A DNA stretch of 64,000 nucleotides. Source: Actinomycetota bacterium (GTDB lineage: Bacteria > Actinomycetota > Acidimicrobiia > Acidimicrobiales > JAMCPL01). This document shows, piece by piece, positions 36,126 through 44,279 of this stretch; the stretch's first letter is position 1, and every line of letters starts with the position of its first letter. Position numbers and translations under genes: made by a program. Location: positions 70,611 through 134,610 of the forward strand of contig JAMCPL010000020.1 of the NCBI GenBank assembly GCA_023379675.1, read 5' to 3'. Under the pieces are notes generated by a model. That model did not search any database, was not told the DNA's origin, and saw nothing but the letters and a program-made list of their open reading frames with translations.

Positions 36126-37412
36126 TCAGCAACCAATCCGTTCAAGCACCATCTGAGTCGCCGGCGCGCTGTCACCGATTTCGATTGCACCGTCAAGCTC
36201 CGACCGTGCCGCTTCGAGCCTGGATGGATCGTCGCCCCAGAGCTCCGCAATCGGTTGGCCCGAATGCAACTCGTCGCCAGGCTTGGCACGACAGATCACG
36301 CCGGCAGTCATGGACACGCTCTCACCAGGAACGGAGCGACCCGCCCCAAGCCGCCATGCCGCCATGCCGACTCCTCGTGCGTCCAGATGGACCAGAACCC
36401 CGCTACGATCGGCGGTTACCGTAGCCAGCAGGTGGCCAGCAGGAAGGGGCTTGCTCAGGTCGCCGCCTTGTGCGGCGACCATGCTCTCGAAACGTTGCAG
36501 CGCTCGCCCATCATCCAGCGCAGCAGCGGGGTCACCTTGGACACCCGCCAGCTTCAACATCGCCTGCGCCTCCTCCACCACCAGCCTGCGCAGGTCATCA
36601 GGACCTCGGCCATGAAGCACATCTATAGCCTCCTGAACCTCGATCGCGTTTCCTACAGCAGCGCCAACCGGCGTATCCATAGAAGTGAGCATAGCAGCAG
36701 TATGCACGCCATACGCCTCACCAATATCCACCATGGTCTGTGCCAGTGCGCGAGCATCGGCAATGCATCGCATGAACGCCCCGCTACCCACCTTTACATC
36801 AAGGAGCAACGCCTTGGTGCCCTCGGCAATCTTCTTCGACATAATCGAACTGGCAATCAGAGATATGGACTCAACCGTGGCAGTTATATCACGCAGGGCA
36901 TACAGGCGGCGATCAGCAGGAACAAGGTCACTTCCGGCGGCGCTTATTACACAGCCAACCTCGTCGAGCAAGCGTATTACCTCGTCTGAACTCAGATCGG
37001 AACGCCAGCCGGCAATAGCGTCCAACTTGTCTAAAGTGCCGCCGGTGTGACCCAACCCACGCCCGGAGATCTGCGGAACGGCAACGCCGAAAGCGGCCAC
37101 CAGCGGCACAAGCACCAGCGAAAGCTTGTCACCCACGCCACCTGTCGAATGCTTGTCGACCGTGGGGCAGCCAAGCACATCAAGGTCGATGCGCCGACCG
37201 GAAGCGATCATTGCCTGCGTCCAAGCCAATAGCTCCTCAGTACTCATACCTCGCCAGACTACGGCCATGAGCAATGCCGCCATCTGCTCCTCGGCGAATC
37301 CTCCTGCAAGATACTCCTTCATGAGACGGTCAATGATCGGTTTCGAGAGCTCTCTTCCGTCACGCTTTGCCCGCACGACACCTACAGCATCGAAAGAGCC
37401 ACCATGTGGCAT
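36126..37412 (-). CDS. deoA: Thymidine / pyrimidine-nucleoside phosphorylase
   Basis: 428 residues from ATG 37412 (MPHGGSFDAVGVVRAKRDG). The tracked start 29 codons upstream would precede the predicted promoter. A GTG at 37433 is an alternative. Key motifs are the phosphate loop KHSTGGVGDKLSLVLVPLVA, GRGLGHTGGTLDKLDAI and the KVGSGAFM region. It phosphorolyses thymidine, deoxyuridine and possibly uridine to the free base and (deoxy)ribose-1-phosphate. First gene of operon C. Confidence 0.95.
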   Translation of the reverse strand: MPHGGSFDAVGVVRAKRDGRELSKPIIDRLMKEYLAGGFAEEQMAALLMAVVWRGMSTEELLAWTQAMIASGRRIDLDVLGCPTVDKHSTGGVGDKLSLVLVPLVAAFGVAVPQISGRGLGHTGGTLDKLDAIAGWRSDLSSDEVIRLLDEVGCVISAAGSDLVPADRRLYALRDITATVESISLIASSIMSKKIAEGTKALLLDVKVGSGAFMRCIADARALAQTMVDIGEAYGVHTAAMLTSMDTPVGAAVGNAIEVQEAIDVLHGRGPDDLRRLVVEEAQAMLKLAGVQGDPAAALDDGRALQRFESMVAAQGGDLSKPLPAGHLLATVTADRSGVLVHLDARGVGMAAWRLGAGRSVPGESVSMTAGVICRAKPGDELHSGQPIAELWGDDPSRLEAARSELDGAIEIGDSAPATQMVLERIGC

Positions 37413-37470
37413 CCCATACGCTACGGCAGGCACGATACTAATGGTCTCGGACTGACCCTCATGACAGAAT

Positions 37471-37543
37471 ACGCTAGTACACGCTCCGCTCAGCGACAAT
37501 GATCAACATGTAGCGAACAGGCCCCTCACCTGATACATCATGC
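37471..37543 (-). promoter_or_regulatory. Operator copy C and promoter of operon C
   Basis: Minus strand: ACGCATGATGTAT (37543-37531), then GGGGCCT and the GTTCGCTACATGTTGATCAT core ending ATTG at 37497. TTGTCG (37499-37494), 17 bp and TAGCGT (37476-37471) follow. The predicted start site is about 50 nt before deoA at 37412, matching copies A and B. Confidence 0.75.
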
Positions 37544-37596
37544 GTAAGCCACCGGTCCGTGTGCCGTTTGGCCAACCACTTTGACGTCTACCTGGG

Positions 37597-37947
37597 TCAA
37601 AAGCTCACGGTCTTGTCCGCCCAGAGCGTCCATCCGGTCAGCTCGTCCAGCGTAGAGCGCCGTACCCCATCCACCAGCATCCCTTCGGTGAATCCACGGG
37701 CGTCCATACACGTACCGCACAAGCCGACTTCACCACCGTGCCGGAGCACGGAAGTGACCATGCGGTCGAGGTGGTAGTACCCGTCCGGCAACTTCTGGTT
37801 GGCCAGAGCACAGCCAACGGCATCGCCGAACAAGAATACTCTTACATAGACGTCATCACGCCTGGAGAGCGAACCTGCAAGGCGCAATCCATTGTAAGAG
37901 CGTTCCGTTCCGTAGGGCGGGTCGTTCAAGATGATCAGAATGTTCAT
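37597..37947 (-). CDS. DsrE-family small sulfur-transfer-like protein
   Basis: 116 residues. It has the DsrE/DsrF-like start NILIILNDPPYGTERSYNGLRLA, a FLFGDAVGCALANQ core and a CGTCMDARG motif whose cysteines could carry persulfide. The gene lies 40 bp downstream of an ArsR-rhodanese fusion on the same strand, supporting a role in sulfane sulfur handling. It ends just before the pyrimidine island. The exact partner is unknown. Confidence 0.8.
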   Translation of the reverse strand: MNILIILNDPPYGTERSYNGLRLAGSLSRRDDVYVRVFLFGDAVGCALANQKLPDGYYHLDRMVTSVLRHGGEVGLCGTCMDARGFTEGMLVDGVRRSTLDELTGWTLWADKTVSF

Positions 37948-37987
37948 TTATCGATTATTACCTTTCACTGCTTAGAGACTCAGCCTC

Positions 37988-38779
37988 TTACCGTCTGTCG
38001 CTGGCTGACACCTCGAACGGGCGGTCTCCAGAGCCGGGCGGGCCGGCCAGAGCGGCACCACCCTGCCCTCTTGCCACATCAAGCCCGGCCTGGCGCCACT
38101 CGGGCATACCATCCTCGAGACAACGTGCATGATATCCTCGCTCTTGAAGTACATCGACAGCCTGGGGAGCAAGCAAGCACAGCGGCCCCCGGCAGTAGGC
38201 AACCACCTCGACATCGGGATCGAGATCATCAAGATGCGCCTCCAGATGCTCCAAGGGCATAGAAACAGCACCTGGTATGTGTCCTGCCTGGTACTCCTCC
38301 GTCGGTCGGACATCCAGCACCACCACTTCGCCACTGCGCACCTTGTCCAGCAACTCGGCTCGGCTGACACGCTTAGTGCTACGCGCACCGGTACCGATCT
38401 CCTGAAGAATCTGCTCCACTTCAGCAAGGCGGGCTCGCGCCAGCACTCCAAGCGCAGCTACAAAACGACAAACCTCTTCGCTGGCAGCCCGGTAATACAC
38501 GCGAGTGCCATCCCGCCGGGTCACCACCAAGCGAGCCTGCCACATGACCTGTAGATGAGCCGACGCAGTAGTCACCTTAAGGCTCGCCGCCACCGCCAGC
38601 GCATCTACGCTTCGTTCCCCCTGGCACAGCAGGTCAAGCAACTCTATGCGTTTGGGATTTACAACGACCTTGCCGATCCGCGCCAGTTGCTCGTACAGGC
38701 CCAACTGTTGCAGATTGGCCGGAGCAGCATTGGCTGGACGTGCACCGTCACGGCTTCCATCCATCGCAATATATTCCAT
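37988..38779 (-). CDS. ArsR-type HTH fused to rhodanese
   Basis: About 263 residues. Residues about 35-110 form a winged HTH (NPKRIELLDLLCQGERSVDALA, quoted in part as KRIELLDLL, and TASAHLQVMWQARLV). Residues about 145-240 form a rhodanese domain with active-site Cys in VAYCRGPLCLLA. ArsR-rhodanese fusions are likely persulfide- or thiosulfate-responsive regulators. The start is uncertain: the tracked start is TTG 38806, and ATGs at 38779 or 38764 are alternatives; a TATAAA-like box lies near 38785, so a short or absent leader is possible. Confidence 0.82.
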   Translation of the reverse strand: MEYIAMDGSRDGARPANAAPANLQQLGLYEQLARIGKVVVNPKRIELLDLLCQGERSVDALAVAASLKVTTASAHLQVMWQARLVVTRRDGTRVYYRAASEEVCRFVAALGVLARARLAEVEQILQEIGTGARSTKRVSRAELLDKVRSGEVVVLDVRPTEEYQAGHIPGAVSMPLEHLEAHLDDLDPDVEVVAYCRGPLCLLAPQAVDVLQERGYHARCLEDGMPEWRQAGLDVARGQGGAALAGPPGSGDRPFEVSASDRR

Positions 38780-38835
38780 AGATTTATAGAATAGTCGAGA
38801 TTGCAAACGTCATGCAATTCGCGGGTTTCAAAGAC

Positions 38836-39565
38836 CATACGCTTCGAGAAGCCGCAGCCAGACCTCACTGATGGTCGGGTACGAGGGCACGGCGTGCCAA
38901 AGACGCTCCAGGGGAGCACTCTTCCACACTGATGCAGTACAGGCAATCGGGAAAATCCCCGTCAATATCGACGATCTCGGCGTGGATCTGCTCAGCCTGT
39001 CGGGACACAGATTCCATGGTCCGAAAGGTGTAGGGGTTCTATACGTACGCGAGGGTATCGAACTCGAATCGCTCGTCCATGGCGGCCAGCAGGAACGCGG
39101 CCTGCGAGCCGGTACCGAAAATGTCGCCGCCATCGCAGGCAGCGGCAAGGCGGCAGAGTTGGCCGCCGCTTCCCTGTATGAGGCTGCAGAAATGGCCGTG
39201 CTGCGTGACCAGCTGGAGACAGGAATGCCATCTCTCGTTCCAGGTGCTGTATGCAACGGCCACCCAACACTACGGTTGCCAAACACTCTCAACATGATAC
39301 TGCCAGGACTGCGAGGCGAGTCGGTGGTCATAGCGCTCGGTCGGAGAGGAATCGCTCTGTCATCAGGGCTGCCTGCAAATCAGGTAACCCGGAGCCTACT
39401 CATGTCCTCCTGGCCATGGGTCATTCATCCGAAGAAGCACATTGTGCGATACGATTCTCGTTATCACGCCAGACCACAGAAGACGATATAGACAGTACAT
39501 TAGCGGCTCTGGAGCAAGTACTGGACGAACTCGAGACAACCGTACGCTTCCTGCCCTGCAAATGA
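38836..39565 (+). pseudogene. Decayed cysteine desulfurase (NifS/IscS type)
   Basis: The plus strand encodes RGALFHTDAVQAIGKIPVN, the PLP-lysine segment SLSGHRFHGPKGVGVLYVR, and GLRAGTENVAAIAG, all diagnostic of IscS/NifS. The N-terminal third is missing; only scraps such as TLREAAARP remain, with an internal deletion before GTACQRR. Near 39366 one G of a G-run appears lost: upstream reads GIALSSG, and the catalytic-Cys segment continues in another frame as AACKSGNPEPTHVLLAMG to 39565. It is therefore truncated and frameshifted. It lies divergent from the sulfur genes. Confidence 0.88.
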
Positions 39566-39684
39566 CTACGATAGCGCCGTAGCCAGGCAACTATCCACAA
39601 ACAAGGGATGCCTGCAAAAATGCTCCCTTGAAAATCTTGCCGTACGGCAAATATCCTGGCAGCTACCGCAAGTGATGCAACAGC

Positions 39685-41373
39685 TCAGGCACTCATCTCC
39701 AAGAACTTCCTGTACCTTTCGGAGCAATGCATTACCCACCGTGAGTCCGGCTCCACCCTGCGGAACGCCTGCTGCCATCCAGCAGGCAACGCACCGGATC
39801 GCTCCAACCCACATGCAATGCGAGCCATGAACGCGGCGCCAAGCGCAGCGCCTTCCGGCACGCATTGCACATCCACCGGTAAACCCGTGCAATCTGCTAT
39901 TGCCTGCAGCCACCCATTGACTTGTATGCCGCCGCCAGTGGCAAGTATCCTGCGCGGCCCACATCCTGCAAGTTCGATGTGGCGCCTGATCACAAAACCA
40001 GACGCTTCGTAAGCAGCTCTCATCACTGCATCGGGACCGTGCTCCAGTCCGAGCCCGCCAAGTGTGGCACGTCTGGATGGGTCATGAAACGGAGTACGTT
40101 CGCCACGAGGATATGGTGCCCATACAGGAATGCCTGCGGGACCCACCGATGCCCCCCAGAACTCGAGCTGGTCATTTGCACCTACTTCGGTAAATACAGG
40201 AATGCCTGCGGGACCCACCGATGCCCCCATCATGTGCTCGCCGTCGCCCGGCTCATACTGTCCAGACTGGCCGATCAAGCCAGTAATATCGACAAGCGAA
40301 CCGGTCGCACCGGCACCACCAAGCGCACCGCCACGATCAGCCTCACCTGGTACGCCGGCTCCCGCTTTACCAGCACTGCGTTCACCACCTCCAGTTGGAC
40401 CGTTACCAGCCGGCATCATCCCAACCAAGCGGCGAACCCAATCCACAAACATGCCACCTGCGTTGCTGGCGCCCCCCACAAGGCATCCAGCACCCGAGAG
40501 ATCAAAGAGGTCGGGCACCGTCCAGAGCCCACTCACCTCCCTCCATCTGGGAAGCCGCGCCCAGATCAGGAGGGTAGATCCTAATACGACGAGCACGTCA
40601 CCGTCATCCAATCTACCCACGACCATCTGCTCCGCCAGCGCATCCACAATGCCAGAAGCGACCACAGTATGGTGCATGCCCAACTGGCCCGCGTCCCTTC
40701 CCAGCACATTCATGCCCACCGTGCCCAACTCCCCCTCCGTGCCCAACTCCCCCACCGCTGACCCCGCAGGCACTACAAGCGGAAGCTTCGATTCAGGTAC
40801 ACCAAGGCCGGCCAGTACGCCTGCATCCCAACCGGCTTCGCCATGCAGTGGACTGAAGGTAAGGGCGCTGAAACTGTCCAGCGCAGCTGTACCGCACAGT
40901 GCATGGTTGGCTACAGCCTGAGCCGGCCAGTATCCTGCTGCGTCAGGATACTCCTCAACCAGGCTCGCCAGGAAACCGTAGGCATCCTCCGGGATGGGTG
41001 ATACCGACCCCATCTGCTTGGAGCCAGCACTTCTCCGGCCCCTATAATCACCGTAGAGCAGTCCAGGAGACAAAGGTCTACCACCGCCATCCACCGCGCA
41101 CATCGATGGTGCCATTGCCGCCACGCATACGGCGGCCGGAACCACTTCCTCACCAAAAGCATGTCGCAACTGCATCATCACCTCTTCCAATGCATGCAAG
41201 GGCCCCTCGATCCAAGCCTGCTGCGCTACGTGTTCGAAAGCGCCGGCGCCAGTTGCATGCAGCTCATGGCCGACACGAGATCTGGCCAGCACCTGGCCAT
41301 CCGCCGACGCCGCGACTGCCTTCACCGCAGCGGTTCCGATGTCCACCCCGATAGTGATCCCAGCACCATCCAT
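39685..41373 (-). CDS. FGGY-family carbohydrate kinase with duplicated segment
   Basis: 562 residues from ATG 41373 (MDGAGITIGVDIGTAAVKAV). An upstream ATG lies in a duplicated copy of this start. The actin-like ATPase fold shows phosphate-1 DIGTAAVKAV and the C-terminal ATGGGIQVNGWLQAIADCTG, with PYPRGERTPFHDP typical of xylulokinase-like proteins. The substrate is unknown. A Gly/Ala-rich insertion (about residues 325-370) precedes two copies of GASVGPAGIPV separated by 24 residues, produced by a 72-bp in-frame duplication. Confidence 0.85.
   Translation of the reverse strand: MDGAGITIGVDIGTAAVKAVAASADGQVLARSRVGHELHATGAGAFEHVAQQAWIEGPLHALEEVMMQLRHAFGEEVVPAAVCVAAMAPSMCAVDGGGRPLSPGLLYGDYRGRRSAGSKQMGSVSPIPEDAYGFLASLVEEYPDAAGYWPAQAVANHALCGTAALDSFSALTFSPLHGEAGWDAGVLAGLGVPESKLPLVVPAGSAVGELGTEGELGTVGMNVLGRDAGQLGMHHTVVASGIVDALAEQMVVGRLDDGDVLVVLGSTLLIWARLPRWREVSGLWTVPDLFDLSGAGCLVGGASNAGGMFVDWVRRLVGMMPAGNGPTGGGERSAGKAGAGVPGEADRGGALGGAGATGSLVDITGLIGQSGQYEPGDGEHMMGASVGPAGIPVFTEVGANDQLEFWGASVGPAGIPVWAPYPRGERTPFHDPSRRATLGGLGLEHGPDAVMRAAYEASGFVIRRHIELAGCGPRRILATGGGIQVNGWLQAIADCTGLPVDVQCVPEGAALGAAFMARIACGLERSGALPAGWQQAFRRVEPDSRWVMHCSERYRKFLEMSA
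40122..40228. repeat. 72-bp in-frame duplication in FGGY kinase
   Basis: A 35-bp sequence beginning ATACAGGAATGCCTGCGGGA occurs identically at 40122-40156 and 40194-40228, start to start 72 bp. It encodes the repeated GASVGPAGIPV in the kinase. Nearby (40727-40755) CCCAACTCCCCC is also doubled, giving GELGTEGELGTVG. Confidence 0.93.
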
Positions 41374-41455
41374 GTCAGTGAGTCCTGCCACCAACGGAGT
41401 TACCGATCGCAAACTCCCACCAGATAGTGATCCCAGCACCATCCATGTCAGTGAG
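41351..41455. repeat. 73-bp duplication of the kinase start region
   Basis: A 32-bp sequence beginning ATAGTGATCCCAGCACCATC occurs at 41351-41382 and 41424-41455. The downstream copy contains the real start codons of the kinase (minus strand). The upstream copy keeps the ATG but is out of frame (73 bp) and gives a short ORF that ends at TGA just before the true ATG, so it could act as an upstream ORF. Confidence 0.9.
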
Positions 41456-41655
41456 CCGGCATCTCGGACTTGACCATATACTTCTTGATCATATACTCAC
41501 TGTACAGCCTGGCTGTAGCCATCGTAGCCTTTACCGCAACGGCGAGGATGTCCCGTCCATCAGGGCATTGCAGCTTAGAGGCCTATCGGCCTACTTGAAT
41601 GCACATGACCGGAGCCCTGCGCGCGTAATGCCATATTTGCTAGGCTTTCAACTAA

Positions 41656-42705
41656 ATGGATGCGCTAAAAGGGAATGCTGGAAATAGGCAAAGGGCACTT
41701 GTAACGGCGCCACTGCGAGGAGAGGGCCTGGAGAGGCTTGGCAAGCTATTCGATCTGGCGATGGACCCATGGATAGACGCAACGCCGCTCAGGATATATT
41801 CACCCGAGCAACTCGCGGAACGCATCGACAAGGAGAGCGCCACCGTGGTCATCTGCGAGGCCGACCTCTGCTCGGGTCCAGTGTTTGACCAGCCAATCCT
41901 GGCTATTGCTTCAACAAGAGGAAACCCTACTAATGTGGATCTCGATGGTGCCACCAAGGCAGGGATCCCTGTGATCAGGGCGCCAGGGCGCAATGCTGAC
42001 GCAGTCGCAGAACTCACGGTAGGGTTGCTCATCGCAGCCACCCGCCGGATAGTATCTGCAGATCGGGACGTGAGGGAGTGCCAAGTGTTCCGAGATGGGA
42101 CAATCCCCTACCAGCGCTTCAGAGCGTGGCAGGTTGCTGGCAGGACGTTCGGCATAGTAGGCTTGGGCGCTGTGGGCAAGGCCACCAAGTGGAGGATGGA
42201 GGGTCTCGGCCTCAAGGTGATCGCGTGCGATCCGTACTCGGATGAAGTGACTTGCACCCTGGAAGAGCTGATCGAGCGCTCCGATATCATCTCTATGCAT
42301 ACACCACTTACTCCAGGCACCGATCACATGATCGGCAGCGAGCAGTTCGATGCAATGCGCCAAGGTGCAATTTTTATCAATACCGCTAGGGCACGGTTGC
42401 ACGATGAGGCAGCGCTCGTGGACGCGTTACTTGCGGGCAAGCTTGCGGCGGCGGCGTTGGATCACTTCGAAGGAGAGATGTTGGAGGAGGGACATCCGCT
42501 TATCGCTATGGACAATGTAGTGCTCACCCCCCATATTGGCGGCGCCACTTACGATACCGAGACCAATCACACCACCATGGTGGCCGATGGGCTCGAGCAA
42601 CTCCTGGCCGGCAAAGTGCCCAGCAACCTCGCCAACTCTGAAGCAGTCGACTCCCCTGTATATAGGATCGCATCCGGCCCGTCTACAGAGATAGCGCCCC
42701 ATTGA
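41656..42705 (+). CDS. D-2-hydroxyacid dehydrogenase (SerA-like)
   Basis: 349 residues. NAD-binding GIVGLGAVGKATKWRMEGLG, then D in ACDPYS for NAD preference, and FINTARARLHDEAALVDAL; the catalytic His lies in LTPHIGGAT. In place of the usual R in FVNTARG the spacing is kept. It reduces or oxidises a 2-hydroxy/2-keto acid; the substrate is unknown. The neighbouring kinase and this gene diverge, possibly forming a sugar-acid pathway. The stop overlaps the next start as TGATG. Confidence 0.85.
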   Translation: MDALKGNAGNRQRALVTAPLRGEGLERLGKLFDLAMDPWIDATPLRIYSPEQLAERIDKESATVVICEADLCSGPVFDQPILAIASTRGNPTNVDLDGATKAGIPVIRAPGRNADAVAELTVGLLIAATRRIVSADRDVRECQVFRDGTIPYQRFRAWQVAGRTFGIVGLGAVGKATKWRMEGLGLKVIACDPYSDEVTCTLEELIERSDIISMHTPLTPGTDHMIGSEQFDAMRQGAIFINTARARLHDEAALVDALLAGKLAAAALDHFEGEMLEEGHPLIAMDNVVLTPHIGGATYDTETNHTTMVADGLEQLLAGKVPSNLANSEAVDSPVYRIASGPSTEIAPH

Positions 42706-44273
42706 TGTCCGGGACATTTCGACCCACCCCTCCGGCGGACCCTCAATCCACTTCTCCAACGGCAGAAACGCCATCTCAATCGGCAGGAGCCACCGGGATT
42801 GCAAGCCATTCTGAGGCTACACCCCAGCCAACGCCTGGCGAGTCTCAACCTGCCGTGCAGGCGCGCACCTCGCAAAAAGGAACCTGGCAGCAATCACCCA
42901 TCACGCTATGGGCTTGCGTGGCAATTACTATTATGTGGGTCACCTGGGGATACTTCAAGCTGAGACCAAGAGGCAGGGCGATCTCGGCGAGCGGGCACCT
43001 GGAGCACTATCACGCCTGGGCATACGCTCATCTGGCCTATTCCGATGTAGCCTGGCTCTACCAGGAGCATCACCTGTTCAATCACGCTCTTCCCTACGTC
43101 AATGTACAGATCCAGTATCCCGTCGTCATGGGAATATACATGTGGTTGGCGGCATGGTTCCAGGGGGTAGGCCCCTATTTCCTCGTAAGCGCCATAGGGC
43201 TGGGAGCATGTGCGGTGGGAACCCTCCTGATCCTACGACAGTTAACGCCAAAATACTATTACCTGTTCGCTCTAACGCCCCTGCTGCTCGTCTACTCCCT
43301 TCTCAACTGGGACCTGCTTGGCATTGTCTGCATGGTGGCTGGCTGGTATACATACCGCAGGCACAAGTATGCCAGGTCCGGGATAATGTTCTCTCTGGGA
43401 GTATTTGCAAAGCTCTTCCCCGCGTTCCTGCTCTTCTTTGCCCTATTGGAGTTGTGGCGTGATGGAGAGAAACAAAGTGCTAAACGCCTCTTCACCTGGT
43501 TTGCAGGCATATCGTTGCTTATTAACCTCCCCTTCGCTGTGGCAAACCCAATCAATTGGGGAGAATTCTACGGCTACAACGCCACAAGGTCAGGCTCTTC
43601 TGGACTACTTTTCAAGCTCCACCTGGCTGGCTATCTCGGAGTATCCGGAGAAGATGCCGTCGATTTCCTGTTGCTGGCAGCCGCGCTGGTCATATTTTCA
43701 ATGCTGGTCTATCGCCATAGATTGCCAGTCGCCAGTGGCGCTGCAGGGCTGTTCGCGGTTTTCCTCGTTGTCAACAAGGTGTATTCACCTCAGTACACAC
43801 TCTGGATGTTCCTCTTTGCAATCATCGCGGAGTGGCCTGCCTGGACGGCATGGCTCCTTGCTGCAGGCGGATTGATCGATTACTACAACTCATTTACCAT
43901 CCTTTTCCTTGCATCTGACCACAGCCCTTCTTTTGCCTGGTACTTTCATCACATATTTCCCCTAGGCAGCGACGCCAGGTACGCAACGCTTATAGCAACC
44001 CTGGTGGTAGGCATACGCAGGCGGCTCTCCTCTGGCAAGCATATCCCAGCGCCTGCCGCCACCTCCCATCCCGGTCAGGCAACATCCGACCCGGATAGCA
44101 GGATCACGCCGACCTGCCAGGAACCGGCATCCGTCAATATGCCCGTTATCAAGCGTACCTCAGGTATCTCAGGAACGAGCCATCTCACCTCATCTGATGC
44201 AGCCGCTCCCGCCGGTAAAGATATCAAGGAAATTGCTGACGCCAGTAGTGCTGCAATCGGCGCGAACCTGTAA
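42705..44273 (+). CDS. GT87-like integral membrane glycosyltransferase
   Basis: 522 residues from the ATG in the TGATG overlap. A Pro/Ser/Gln-rich cytosolic start of about 60 residues is followed by about 10-11 hydrophobic helices. Resemblance to the DUF2029/GT87 polyprenol-phosphate-dependent mannosyltransferases rests on the multi-pass layout and stretches such as LLVYSLLNWDLLGIVCMVAGWY, given here in part as NWDLLGI, and VFAKLFPAFLLFFALLELW in part as AKLFPAFL. The C-terminal 90 residues are polar and low-complexity. The YfhO-like gene follows after 6 bp. Confidence 0.8.
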   Translation: MSGTFRPTPPADPQSTSPTAETPSQSAGATGIASHSEATPQPTPGESQPAVQARTSQKGTWQQSPITLWACVAITIMWVTWGYFKLRPRGRAISASGHLEHYHAWAYAHLAYSDVAWLYQEHHLFNHALPYVNVQIQYPVVMGIYMWLAAWFQGVGPYFLVSAIGLGACAVGTLLILRQLTPKYYYLFALTPLLLVYSLLNWDLLGIVCMVAGWYTYRRHKYARSGIMFSLGVFAKLFPAFLLFFALLELWRDGEKQSAKRLFTWFAGISLLINLPFAVANPINWGEFYGYNATRSGSSGLLFKLHLAGYLGVSGEDAVDFLLLAAALVIFSMLVYRHRLPVASGAAGLFAVFLVVNKVYSPQYTLWMFLFAIIAEWPAWTAWLLAAGGLIDYYNSFTILFLASDHSPSFAWYFHHIFPLGSDARYATLIATLVVGIRRRLSSGKHIPAPAATSHPGQATSDPDSRITPTCQEPASVNMPVIKRTSGISGTSHLTSSDAAAPAGKDIKEIADASSAAIGANL

Positions 44274-44279
44274 GAAGCG

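Noticed and set aside
35107-36989. Long plus-strand ORFs (331 and 361 aa) over deoC/deoA
   Set aside because: They are shadows of conserved minus-strand genes; their translations are Ser/Arg/Thr-rich and carry no motif.
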